NCBI RefSeq assembly: GCF_039566955.1
Contig: NZ_CP154796.1
Span: 3,348,001-3,412,000 of the forward strand
DNA from: Micromonospora sp. DSM 45708
GTDB lineage: Bacteria; Actinomycetota; Actinomycetes; Mycobacteriales; Micromonosporaceae
Direction: 5' to 3'
Length of the DNA: 64,000 bases
The translations under genes and the position numbers were made by a program. Position 1 is the first letter of the stretch. Each line of letters starts with the position of its first letter. The notes beneath the pieces were generated by a model. That model saw nothing but the letters and a program-made list of their open reading frames with translations, searched no databases and was not told where the DNA came from. This document shows, one piece after another, positions 32,249 through 40,172 of the stretch.

Positions 32249-32881
32249 GTGAGTGATACTCGTAGCCAGTCACCAGCCGGTCCGACACCGGCGATCCGGG
32301 TCGCCGTGCTCGGCGCACCCGGCCTGTGCCGGACGCTCGTGGCCGGGGTGGTCGCGGCGGCGGCCGACTTCGAGGTGGTGGCCGAGGGCGACACGGACGC
32401 CGGCGACCTGTGCCGCCTCGCCGACCTGGCGCTGCTCGACCTCCACCCGGAGGACGAGCCGGCGACCGTGGTCGCGGCGCTGCGCGCCGCCGCACCGGCC
32501 TGCGCGGTGGTGGTGTTGACGAACCGGCCGAGCGCCCGGGTGCTGCGACTGGTGCTGCACCTGTGCGTGCGTGGGGTGGTCGCCAAGGACGTGCCGCCGG
32601 AGGAGATGCTCGCCCAGTTGCGGGCCGTCGCCCAGGGGCGGCGCGCCATCGACCCGCTGACCGCCGCCGCCGCCCTGGACACCGCCGTCAACCCGCTCAG
32701 CGAACGGGAGCGGCAGGTGGCCGCCACCGCCGCGAAGGGTCTGCCCAGCCGGGAGATCGCCGCGTTGCTGCACCTCGCTCCCGGGACGGTCCGCAACCAT
32801 CTGTCCAGCCTGCTGCGCAAGACCGGCGGACGGAACCGCTGGGAGGCGGTGCAACGCGCCCAGGAGGCCGGCTGGATCTGA
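32249..32881 (+). CDS. NarL/LuxR-type response-regulator homologue (RamR paralogue)
   Basis: 210 residues from the GTG at 32249 (MSDTRSQSPAGPTP). The receiver-like domain (IRVAVLGAPGLCRTLVAGVV, LALLDLHPEDEPATVVAAL, VVVLTNRPSARVLRLVLHLCVRGVVAKDVPPEEMLAQL) keeps an Asp at the phosphorylation position but lacks the N-terminal acidic pair. C-terminal LuxR helix-turn-helix: NPLSERERQVAATAAKGLPSREIAALLHLAPGTVRNHLSSLL. Its C-terminus, R-W-E-A-V-x-x-A-x-x-x-W-I, is shared with the ramR-like gene downstream, so they look like an old duplication. Probably regulates the lanthipeptide cluster or itself. Confidence 0.85.
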   Translation: MSDTRSQSPAGPTPAIRVAVLGAPGLCRTLVAGVVAAAADFEVVAEGDTDAGDLCRLADLALLDLHPEDEPATVVAALRAAAPACAVVVLTNRPSARVLRLVLHLCVRGVVAKDVPPEEMLAQLRAVAQGRRAIDPLTAAAALDTAVNPLSERERQVAATAAKGLPSREIAALLHLAPGTVRNHLSSLLRKTGGRNRWEAVQRAQEAGWI

Positions 32882-32889
32882 CAACAGGC

Positions 32890-32927
32890 CGACACCTGGT
32901 GTCGTCGGCACACTGTCTTAAATAAGA
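32890..32927. promoter_or_regulatory. Two palindromes upstream of the ramR-like gene
   Basis: CGACACC-T-GGTGTCG (32890-32904) is a perfect palindrome with one central base, and TCTTA-AA-TAAGA (32916-32927) is a second, AT-rich one. They follow the paralogue stop codon and precede the ramR-like start by 70-100 bases, so they may be operators or, for the first, a weak terminator. TTCACGAT, resembling repeats upstream of ramC, lies near 32950. Confidence 0.5.
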
Positions 32928-32995
32928 TTCCTGACGGCTGGTTATCAGTTGTTCACGATAGGTCAGGAAGACGGGGGTCATGGCAGGGAGTCGAC

Positions 32996-33607
32996 ATGGT
33001 CCGCACGTTGCTCGCGTTCAAGGGACGGCTGGTCCGGGGCGCACTCGCCCACCTGCTGGCCGCCCAGGGCGACATCGACGTGGTCGCCGAGGCGGACACC
33101 CCCCACGCCGTCCGGGCCGCGCTGCTCAGCGAACGCCCCGACGTGACAGTGGTCGACATCGACGTCGTACCGGTGAACCAGCTCACCCGGCTCGCCGCCG
33201 CGGCCGACGGCAGCCACGGCGGCCGGCTGCTGGTGCTGGTGGACCAGCATCGGGCCGGGCGGCTGCGCGCGATGTTCGCCGAGCATCGCGGGTGGATCGG
33301 CTTCCTCAACCGCGACGTGCCGCCCGACCGGATCGCCGAGGGGGTCCGGCAGGTCGCCGACGGTCAGGTCGTGCTCGACCCGGACCTGGTCGTCGCCGCG
33401 CTCGAGATGGCCGACAATCCGTTGACCCCCCGGGAGCGGGAGGTGCTGGACGTGGTCGCCGAGGGCCTGCCGGTCCGCGAGATCGCGCAGAAGCTGGGCG
33501 TCTCACCGGGGACGGTCCGCAACCACCTGTCGCACATCATGGCGAAGACCGGCGCCCGGACCCGCTGGGAAGCGGTGCGGACCGCTCGGGACGCCTGCTG
33601 GATCTGA
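32996..33607 (+). CDS. ramR: RamR-like transcriptional activator of the lanthipeptide cluster
   Basis: 203 residues; RamR of Streptomyces is about the same length and also lies convergent to ramB. The receiver-like half (MVRTLLAFKGRLVRGALAHLLAAQGDIDVVAEADTPHAV, VTVVDIDVVPVNQL, GFLNRDVPPDRIAEGVRQV) lacks the usual acidic pair, as in atypical, phosphorylation-independent regulators. The LuxR helix-turn-helix is NPLTPREREVLDVVAEGLPVREIAQKLGVSPGTVRNHLSHIM. The last 71 bases overlap the 3' end of the ramB-like gene on the other strand. Assignment rests on synteny and domain type. Confidence 0.75.
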   Translation: MVRTLLAFKGRLVRGALAHLLAAQGDIDVVAEADTPHAVRAALLSERPDVTVVDIDVVPVNQLTRLAAAADGSHGGRLLVLVDQHRAGRLRAMFAEHRGWIGFLNRDVPPDRIAEGVRQVADGQVVLDPDLVVAALEMADNPLTPREREVLDVVAEGLPVREIAQKLGVSPGTVRNHLSHIMAKTGARTRWEAVRTARDACWI

Positions 33608-35318
33608 CCCGGTCCCCGGCGCCCTCCCAGTAGCCCACCATCTCCCGGTACGCCGCCGAGCCGGCCAGCAGCCCCTGGTGGCTGTCCAGGTGGGCCTGCC
33701 CGCCGTCGAGCAGGAGCACCCGCCGGGCCCGCACCGCCGAGCTGATCCGGTGCGCGATCACCACGAGGGTGCCGGGCCGGGCGGCGAACGCCAACTCCAG
33801 GCGCGCCTCGGTGGCCGGGTCCAGGTGGCAGGTCGCCTCGTCGAGGATGAGCAGCGGCGCCGGCGACAGCCAGGCCCGCAGCAGCGCCACCTGCTGGCGC
33901 TCCCCCGCGGACAGCGCCGCCGGTCGCAGCGTCGCGTCGAGGCCACCGAGCCGGGCCACCAGACCGGCCAGGCCGAGCCGGTCCGTCGCCCGGATGATCG
34001 TCGGGTCGTCCAGGTCCGGCCGCAGGTAGCGGACGTTGTCCCGGACCGTGCCGGTGAACACGTACGCCTCCTGCGGGATCAGCACCCGGCGGGCGGCCAG
34101 CTCGGCCGGGGTCGCCGCGCCGGTCGGCGTGCCCGCGACGTGGACCGTGCCCGACCCGGGGCACAGCACGCCGGCCATCAGCCCTGCCAACGTGGACTTG
34201 CCGATCCCGCTCGCGCCGACGATCGCCAGGTGGTCACCGGCCGGCACGGTCAGGTCGAAGCCGTCGAGCACCGGCGCGGCGTGCGGCCCGTACCGGAAGG
34301 TCACCGCCCGCAGCGACAGCGCGGGCGCGGCCGGGTCGGGCGGCGGCGCCGCCGTCGCGCCGCCGGGCTCCCCCGGGGGTACGCAGGTGCGCAGCAGCCG
34401 GTCGAGGGTGACCACGAAGCGCAGGCCGCCGGCCGCCACGCCCTGGAACAGCGTGTGCAGCGCCGGCTGGATGCCGTGCACGACGTAGACCAGCGCGCCG
34501 AGCAGCGCGCCCGGCCCGAGGCCGCGCCCGAGCAGCCACGGCGCGGTCAGCAGCAGCACCGGCACCGGCAGCCACCCGCCGACGGCCAGGCTCAGGCTGC
34601 GCGCGGCGGCCATGGTGGCCAGCCGTCGCTCCACCCGCGCCTGCGCGTCGACGTGGCCGCCGAGCCAGCCGACGACCCGGTCCCCGGTCCCGCTGACCGT
34701 GACGTCACGATGGCCGGTCACCGCGACCACCGCGTCCCGGCCGAGCCGCTCACCGGCCCGGACGTACTCGCGTTGCCGGGCCACCATCGCCGGCAGGGCG
34801 GCGGCGAAGAGCAGCAGACCGGCGAGGACCGGCACGGTCACCAGCAGCGCGACCGGGGCGGCCAGGGAACAGAGGCCGACGACGGCCGCGCCGGCGGCGA
34901 ACACGAAGCCCCGGACCACCATCAGCAGGCCGGCCCAGGTGTCCCGGACGATCTCCACCTGGTGGGTCAGCCGGGTCACCGCCGCGTCGTCGACCCGCCC
35001 GTCGCTCGCGCCGGCCAGCGTGCCCGCGACGACCCGCCGCAGCAGGTCGTCGCGGAACGGTTCCACCACGTCGCCCAGCAGCCCGTACGCCTGCCGGGTG
35101 CCGAGCGCGCCGACCAGCACGGCGAGCGCCAGCAGGCCCAGCCAGAGCAGCCCGACGCCGGGCCGACCGGCCAGGAACCCGCCGTCCACGGCGCGCGCGG
35201 TCAGCAGGCCGGTCAACGCCGCCGGCAGCGCCTCGGCCAGCGACCAGCCGGCCAGCCGCAGCAGCGGACGGCGTCGCGTCGACAGCTCCGCGCGGACCAC
35301 CGCGCCGACGGTGGTCAC
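33537..35318 (-). CDS. ramB: ABC transporter half (membrane domain fused to ATPase), lanthipeptide export
   Basis: 593 residues from the GTG at 35318, which overlaps the stop of the upstream ABC gene (GTGA). Six-helix exporter membrane domain (about 20-320), then an ATPase with Walker A IVGASGIGKSTL, Q-loop IPQEAYVFTG, signature LSAGERQQVALLRAWL, Walker B LLILDEATCHLD (catalytic Glu intact) and the switch His in VIAHRISSAV. With its partner it forms a heterodimeric type IV exporter, probably of the SapB-like peptide. The Arg/Ser/Pro-rich last 25 residues overlap the ramR-like gene. Confidence 0.88.
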   Translation of the reverse strand: MTTVGAVVRAELSTRRRPLLRLAGWSLAEALPAALTGLLTARAVDGGFLAGRPGVGLLWLGLLALAVLVGALGTRQAYGLLGDVVEPFRDDLLRRVVAGTLAGASDGRVDDAAVTRLTHQVEIVRDTWAGLLMVVRGFVFAAGAAVVGLCSLAAPVALLVTVPVLAGLLLFAAALPAMVARQREYVRAGERLGRDAVVAVTGHRDVTVSGTGDRVVGWLGGHVDAQARVERRLATMAAARSLSLAVGGWLPVPVLLLTAPWLLGRGLGPGALLGALVYVVHGIQPALHTLFQGVAAGGLRFVVTLDRLLRTCVPPGEPGGATAAPPPDPAAPALSLRAVTFRYGPHAAPVLDGFDLTVPAGDHLAIVGASGIGKSTLAGLMAGVLCPGSGTVHVAGTPTGAATPAELAARRVLIPQEAYVFTGTVRDNVRYLRPDLDDPTIIRATDRLGLAGLVARLGGLDATLRPAALSAGERQQVALLRAWLSPAPLLILDEATCHLDPATEARLELAFAARPGTLVVIAHRISSAVRARRVLLLDGGQAHLDSHQGLLAGSAAYREMVGYWEGAGDRVRSSRRPERSAPLPSGSGRRSSP

Positions 35319-36982
35319 GACCGGAACACCGCCCGGTACGCCGGGTCGTCCCACAACGCCCGGTGCGGGGCGACCGCGCGTACCCGACCACCGTCCACCC
35401 AGGCCACCAGGTCGGCGCGGGCCGCGGTGCCCACCCGGTGGCTCACCACCACCCGGGTACGCCTGTCGTCGCGGCCGGTGAGCGTGTCCACCACCCGGTG
35501 CTCGGTCACCGTGTCCAGGCTGGACGTGGCGTCGTCGAGGATCAGCAGCCGTTCGGCGCGCAGCGCGCGGGCCAACCCGAGCCGCTGCCGCTCGCCGCCG
35601 GAGAGGGCGAGCCCGGCCAGCGGGGTGCGGTAGCGCTCGGGCAGCCGCTGCACCACGTCGTCGACCTCGGCGGCGCGGGCCAGCGGCACCGGGTCACCGC
35701 CGCAGCCGACCGCCGCGCCGACCGTGTCACCGACCAGCACCGGCCGCTCGAAACCGTAGCCGACCGCCCGGCCCAGCGCCGTCGGCGTCAACTCCCGCAG
35801 CGGCACGCCGTCCAGGCGTACCTCGCCGGCGTCCGGGTCACGCAGCCGGCCCGCGACGGCCGCGAGCAGTGACTTGCCGGCTCCGGACGGCCCGACCACG
35901 GCGAGGAGCGTGCCACCCGGCACCCGCAGGTCGACCCGGTCGAGCAGCGGACGCCCGTCGTCGTCGCGGACCTCCACCCCGCTCAGCTCCAGCCGGCCCG
36001 ACCCGGGCGGCAGGTCCCGGTCGCCGTGCGGGCGGAGTGGCTCGTCGAGGATCTCGGCGGCACGACCGCAGCCGGCGCGTACCCGCACGGCGGTGTTGAC
36101 GGCGGCGATCGCGGCACCCAGTCCCGCGCCGATCGTGGCGTACTGGAGGGCGGCGAGCAGCTCCCCCGGGGTCAGCCGGCCGGCCGACAGCGACCAGCCG
36201 CCGACGGCGACGACCGCCAGTTGCAGCAGCGGGTTCAGCAGGGCGCCCCGGGCCGCCGCCCCGGCGAGCACCCGCCAGGTACGCAGGCCGTGCCGGCGCA
36301 GCTCGGGCAGCGGCGCGAGCACCCGCTCGACCTCGTGCCCGGCGGTGCCGGCGGCGGCGATCGTCCGGGCGCCGGCGAGCGCCTCGACCAGCCGCCCGGC
36401 CAGGTCTCCCTGGGCCCGCTGGTAGCCGGCGACCGCGCCGGACGCCTCGCTGACGAACCGCCGCAGCAGCACGGCCAGGAGCACCAGCCCGACCACGAAC
36501 GTCAGGCCGAGCCAGGGATCGATCAGGGTGAGCGCGACCAGGCTGCCCAGCGGTGGCAGCAGCACGCTGCCGACCAGGACGACGGTCGGGGCGGCCTGCC
36601 CGGCGTCGGCGACCTGTCCCACCATGCGGCCGACCAGGTCGCCCACCGGCCGGCGGCCCGCGGTGCGCGGATCGAGGGCGAAGAGGTGGTGGACCAGGGC
36701 GTGCCGCAGCGCGGCGACCGAGCGGGCGCCGGCCGCGCCGGTGCCGTAGTCGTGGGCCGCCCGCGCGCCGATCAGCACCAGCACCAGGGCGACGACCACG
36801 GCGAGCCACCGGTCGGACGACGACCGCGGCGCGACGCCGACGGCGGCGTCCACCGCCCGGCCCAGCACGGCGGGAAGCGCCAACTGGGCCGCCGCCTCCA
36901 CCACGGCGAGCACCGCCAACACCGGCGTCCACCAGCCGGCGAACGCCACGGCGCGCAGTGCGAGCCGGTCAGCGGGGGTCAT
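35315..36982 (-). CDS. ramA: ABC transporter half with degenerate ATPase site, lanthipeptide export
   Basis: 555 residues from the ATG at 36982 behind GGGAGGA. Exporter membrane domain (about 10-315) and ATPase: Walker A VVGPSGAGKSLL, Walker B LLILDDATSSLD where the catalytic Glu is Asp, signature LSGGERQRLGLARAL and switch His in VVSHRVGTA. The Q-loop position carries Glu (YGFERPVLVG). One canonical and one degenerate site is the usual asymmetry of heterodimeric exporters. It follows the precursor genes after a hairpin that may reduce its expression relative to them. Confidence 0.88.
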   Translation of the reverse strand: MTPADRLALRAVAFAGWWTPVLAVLAVVEAAAQLALPAVLGRAVDAAVGVAPRSSSDRWLAVVVALVLVLIGARAAHDYGTGAAGARSVAALRHALVHHLFALDPRTAGRRPVGDLVGRMVGQVADAGQAAPTVVLVGSVLLPPLGSLVALTLIDPWLGLTFVVGLVLLAVLLRRFVSEASGAVAGYQRAQGDLAGRLVEALAGARTIAAAGTAGHEVERVLAPLPELRRHGLRTWRVLAGAAARGALLNPLLQLAVVAVGGWSLSAGRLTPGELLAALQYATIGAGLGAAIAAVNTAVRVRAGCGRAAEILDEPLRPHGDRDLPPGSGRLELSGVEVRDDDGRPLLDRVDLRVPGGTLLAVVGPSGAGKSLLAAVAGRLRDPDAGEVRLDGVPLRELTPTALGRAVGYGFERPVLVGDTVGAAVGCGGDPVPLARAAEVDDVVQRLPERYRTPLAGLALSGGERQRLGLARALRAERLLILDDATSSLDTVTEHRVVDTLTGRDDRRTRVVVSHRVGTAARADLVAWVDGGRVRAVAPHRALWDDPAYRAVFRS

Positions 36983-37001
36983 CGGTCCTCCCACGGGCGC
37001 G

Positions 37002-37033
37002 GGCCCCGGACCGGCGTGAGCCGGCCCGGGGCC
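37002..37033 (-). terminator. Hairpin between the second precursor gene and the transporter genes (possible attenuator)
   Basis: Arms 37002-37015 and 37020-37033 pair over 14 bp with one mismatch and loop GTGA. It lies between the stop of the last precursor gene and the start of the first ABC gene, a place where partial termination would keep precursor transcripts in excess of transporter transcripts. Confidence 0.65.
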
Positions 37034-37046
37034 AAGCGACTGATCG

Positions 37047-37166
37047 TCAGTGGCAGGTGGTGACGCTCAGCGAGCTGTCGCCGCAGAGCAGCAGGCTGGC
37101 GTTGCTGCCACCGCCGGTACGCTCGGCGGCCGGCAGTTCCATCCCCTGAAGGTCGAGCAGAGCCAT
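37047..37166 (-). CDS. ramS: SapB-like class III lanthipeptide precursor, copy 1
   Basis: 39 residues: leader MALLDLQGMELPAAERTGGG, then core SNASLLLCGDSSLSVTTCH. The leader has the L-x-D-L-Q motif recognised by class III LanKC enzymes. The core has two S-x-x-S-x3-C units (Ser21-Ser24-Cys28 and Ser31-Ser34-Cys38), the same layout as SapB, whose core reads TGSRASLLLCGDSSLSITTCN. Serines should be dehydrated and the Cys bridged to form two rings; SapB is a surfactant that helps aerial hyphae rise. An AAGAGGA site precedes the ATG. The gene is too short for usual gene finders. It differs from copy 2 in only two residues. Confidence 0.93.
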   Translation of the reverse strand: MALLDLQGMELPAAERTGGGSNASLLLCGDSSLSVTTCH

Positions 37167-37207
37167 GTCGATTCCTCTTTCTCTCGTGACGTCGATGGTC
37201 GGGTGGG

Positions 37208-37327
37208 TCACTTACAGGTGGTGACGCTCAGCGAGCTGTCGCCGCAGAGCAGCAGGCTGGCCTGGCTGCCACCGCCGGTACGCTCGGCGGCCGGCAGTTC
37301 CATCCCCTGGAGGTCGAGCAGAGCCAT
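37208..37327 (-). CDS. ramS: SapB-like class III lanthipeptide precursor, copy 2
   Basis: 39 residues with the same leader as copy 1 (MALLDLQGMELPAAERTGGG) and core SQASLLLCGDSSLSVTTCK. Only core residue 2 (Gln for Asn) and the last residue (Lys for His) differ from copy 1, and the DNA is almost unchanged, showing a recent tandem duplication. A strong GAGAGGAGGTGA site precedes the ATG at 37327, better than that of copy 1. It lies 69 bases after the synthetase stop, on the same strand. Both copies should be modified by the same LanKC. Confidence 0.93.
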   Translation of the reverse strand: MALLDLQGMELPAAERTGGGSQASLLLCGDSSLSVTTCK

Positions 37328-37396
37328 GTCGATTCACCTCCTCTCCATCACGTCGGTTCGGGTCGCCCCGGGGGAACCGGGGGGTCGGTGGGCCGC

Positions 37397-39946
37397 TCAG
37401 TCCGCGCCCGCGACGCGCGTCGCGCCGGGCAGCGGGGTGAGGAACGGCAGTTGGAGCGCGCCGTCCGGCCGGGTGGCGGCGAGCGCGGCGAGCACGCCGG
37501 CGGTGCCGGTGGCCAGGTCCATGGAGAGTCGCAGCAGCTGGTCGCCGGGGAACGCGGTCCGGTCCCGGTACGGCAACGCGTGCCAGCCGAGCAGCCGGGC
37601 CTGTTCCCGGGCCGCGTCCCGCTCCCCCCGCTCGGCGAGGTACGCGACGATCCCGGCGCGGCCGGCGAAGAGGCCGGACTGCGCGTAGAACGGGAAGTCG
37701 GCGCATCGGCGGATCGCGGTGGCCTCGTCGCGCAGCTCGTCGTCGGGCCGGTGACGCAGGTACCGGTCGAGCACCAGTCCGATGCCGACACTGCCCTCGG
37801 CCAGGTAGGGCATGGTCCGCCAGCCCTCGTTGACCTCCAGGTGCCCGGCGTCGCGGCGGACGCAGCGGCGCAGGTCCTGGCGCAGCGCGGTGCGCGCGTG
37901 GTCGAGCAGCTCGTCGTCGCCGTGCCGCTCGTACATCCGGAGCAGCATCAGCGCCACGCCGGCCCCGCCCCGGGTCAGCCCGGCGTACGGGTGTCGTCCG
38001 CCGCTGATCTCGGCGACCGAGTCGACGTCGCCGAGCCGGCCGACCACCACGTCGACGGCCTGCCGGGCCGCGTCGGCGTAGCGCCGCTCGCCGGTGAGCG
38101 CGCCGAAGTGGGCGAGGTTGAGCGCGATGCCGGACAGCCCGCCGGTGAGGTCGTCGCGCAACTCCGTCCAGGGCTGGTCGAGGCAGAGGTCGAGCAGGCG
38201 CAGCGCCTCGTCCCGGTGCCCGAGCAGGTCGAGCACGTACGCGATGCCGTTCAGCCCGTCGTAGAGGCCGAGCCGGCTGCCGGAGGCGGGTTGGCGTACC
38301 CGGTCGATCAGCCACTGCTCGTGCGCGGGGTCGGTGCCGGCGCCGCTTTCGTGCAGCGCCCAGAGCACCCCGGCCGCGCCGTACGCCAGGTTGAGCCCGC
38401 CGTCGGCGCCGGCGAACTGGCGGATGTCGCCGGGGAAGAGCCGGTCGTCGCGGTCCGGGGTGGCGCTGGCGGTGATCGCCTCGGCGAGCCGGTCGCGCAG
38501 GCCCGGCCAGTCGTCCGGGTCGATCGTGACGGCACGTCGCAGGTCCGTCGGGCGACTGCCGACGATCACCTCGACCGCCTCGTCCAGCAACTCGCGCGGC
38601 ACCGGGAAGTTCTCGGCGATCACGTCGGCCAGGTGCGCCGCCTTGGCCGGGGCCAGCCGCAGCATCGCGGTCAGCGGCAGGAACAGGGCGAGCCGCAGGC
38701 AGGCCAGCGCGTAGCGGTCGACGTCGACGCCGGTGCGGTCGCGGGGCGCGGCGAACGCCTGGTTGCGCAGCGCGGGGCGGGTCGCCTCGGCGACGTCGGC
38801 GGCCACCTCGAAGTCGATGAGCGTCACCGCGCCGTCGTCGCCGACCATGATGTTGAACATGTGGAGGTCGCCGTAGACGATGCCGTGCGCGTGGATCGCG
38901 GCGACCGCCTCGGTGACCTGGCGGTGCACGTCGAGCGCCCAGCGGGTGTAGTCGGCCCGGTCGGCGTCGAGGTGCACCAGCGGGTACCGCTCGACCACCA
39001 CCTGGTTGAGCGGCCGGCCCTCGACGAAGGCCAGGGCGAGGAACTCGTGCCCGCCGAAGCTGAACTCGTCGTGCACCCGGACCAGGTGCGGCACGTCGGC
39101 CAGCCGGCGCAGCGTCTGCGCCTCGCGGCGCAGCCGGGTGACCGCGTCGGTGCCGGTGGCGTCCAGTCCGGCGTGCGGCCGGGCCTCCTTGAGCACCACC
39201 CGCTGGTCGGTCCGCGTGTCACGGGCCACGTAGAGGCCGCCGCCGTTCGAGAAGTGGATCACCTTCTCGATCCGGTACGGCAGGTCGGTGGTGCTGGCCG
39301 CGTTCCGGGCGGCCAGGTGCGGGGCGAGGAAGTCGGGCAGCGTCACCCACTCCGGCACGTGGAACACCGGGTCCCGCCGGTCCGGCACGAGCGTGCCGTC
39401 CGGAGTCTCGATCGCCGGCACGGTCTGCCCGTCGTCGGAGACGCAGTAGCGGGCCGCGAAGCCGCCGTAGCGCAGGTGCACCGGGCCGTCGCCGTAGCGC
39501 AGGTCGCTGAGGATGTACGGCCCGGTCTCGCCGTCGAGCAGGTCGGCGAGTTCCTTGGCGGTCAGCTCCAACTCGGCGTCGTCACGCGGGTAGACGGTGA
39601 CGAACTTCCCGCTGGCGCCGCGCCGGGCGTACTTGCTGTTGCGCATGAGCAGCAGCCGCGGGCCGCGCAGGTGCTTGAACGCGATGCCGCGGGGCCGGCA
39701 GTACTCCACCACGCGGGCCAGCACGCGCTCCGCGTTGTCGAGCCGGGCCGACACGTGGATCTTCCAGCCCTGCGCGGGGAGGGTCCCGCCGACCGGGCCG
39801 TGGATCAGCCAGTCGTCCTTGACCTCGCACTCCCAGCCGTCCGGCACCGTGCCGGTCGGGTAGGCGTCCGCCTCGGCCGTGGTGCCGGCCAGCGAGTCGT
39901 AGAAGAGCGGATCGACCGCGCAGTACGAGTCGTACCGTTCGTCCAT
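37397..39946 (-). CDS. ramC: Class III lanthipeptide synthetase LanKC (RamC-like)
   Basis: 849 residues from the ATG at 39946 behind TGGAGG. Residues about 1-215 form the phosphoSer/Thr lyase domain (IAFKHLRGPRLLLMRNSKYARRGASGKFVTVYP). A Ser/Thr kinase domain (about 225-500) has HFSNGGGLYVARD, VVLKEARPHAG (Lys), IHAHGIVYGDLHMFNIMVGDDG (catalytic loop) and LIDFEVA (metal Asp). The rest (about 530-849) is a LanC-like cyclase domain (YGAAGVLWALHESG, GLYDGLNGIAYVLD, GGLSGIALNLAHFG, RGGAGVALMLLRMY) that lacks the Cys-Cys-His zinc ligands, which marks class III rather than class IV. It phosphorylates, dehydrates and cyclises the two precursor peptides next to it. Confidence 0.95.
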   Translation of the reverse strand: MDERYDSYCAVDPLFYDSLAGTTAEADAYPTGTVPDGWECEVKDDWLIHGPVGGTLPAQGWKIHVSARLDNAERVLARVVEYCRPRGIAFKHLRGPRLLLMRNSKYARRGASGKFVTVYPRDDAELELTAKELADLLDGETGPYILSDLRYGDGPVHLRYGGFAARYCVSDDGQTVPAIETPDGTLVPDRRDPVFHVPEWVTLPDFLAPHLAARNAASTTDLPYRIEKVIHFSNGGGLYVARDTRTDQRVVLKEARPHAGLDATGTDAVTRLRREAQTLRRLADVPHLVRVHDEFSFGGHEFLALAFVEGRPLNQVVVERYPLVHLDADRADYTRWALDVHRQVTEAVAAIHAHGIVYGDLHMFNIMVGDDGAVTLIDFEVAADVAEATRPALRNQAFAAPRDRTGVDVDRYALACLRLALFLPLTAMLRLAPAKAAHLADVIAENFPVPRELLDEAVEVIVGSRPTDLRRAVTIDPDDWPGLRDRLAEAITASATPDRDDRLFPGDIRQFAGADGGLNLAYGAAGVLWALHESGAGTDPAHEQWLIDRVRQPASGSRLGLYDGLNGIAYVLDLLGHRDEALRLLDLCLDQPWTELRDDLTGGLSGIALNLAHFGALTGERRYADAARQAVDVVVGRLGDVDSVAEISGGRHPYAGLTRGGAGVALMLLRMYERHGDDELLDHARTALRQDLRRCVRRDAGHLEVNEGWRTMPYLAEGSVGIGLVLDRYLRHRPDDELRDEATAIRRCADFPFYAQSGLFAGRAGIVAYLAERGERDAAREQARLLGWHALPYRDRTAFPGDQLLRLSMDLATGTAGVLAALAATRPDGALQLPFLTPLPGATRVAGAD

Positions 39947-40016
39947 GTCGGTTGCCTCCACCGGCTGATCGGTTGACGTCAATCCTGCGGATGGCGGAGG
40001 CGTGGGCCCAGTGCGA

Positions 40017-40083
40017 CAAGTCATGACCGACCGATGAGTTTCACCCCCCGAAGTCGTGACAACAGCGGAGTTTGAAATCGTGA
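40017..40083 (-). promoter_or_regulatory. Three 10-base direct repeats upstream of ramC
   Basis: On the minus strand TCACGATTTC (40083-40074), TCACGACTTC (40049-40040) and TCATGACTTG (40026-40017) share TCAYGAYTT. They lie 70-140 bases upstream of the ramC-like start. TTCACGAT also occurs upstream of the ramR-like gene near 32950. RamR in Streptomyces acts on the ramC promoter, so these are candidate RamR sites. Confidence 0.5.
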
Positions 40084-40172
40084 ATACCCCGTGACCAGTC
40101 CCGGAGCACGCCCACCTCGCCAGTCCTCGCCGATCTTGGGCTTGTGGTGCCACGGTATGCCGGTTTCGCTCC

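Noticed and set aside
37047..37327. Direct repeat of about 120 bases that could be read as a mobile or CRISPR-like repeat
   Set aside because: It is the tandem pair of lanthipeptide precursor genes, each with its own ribosome site, start and stop.
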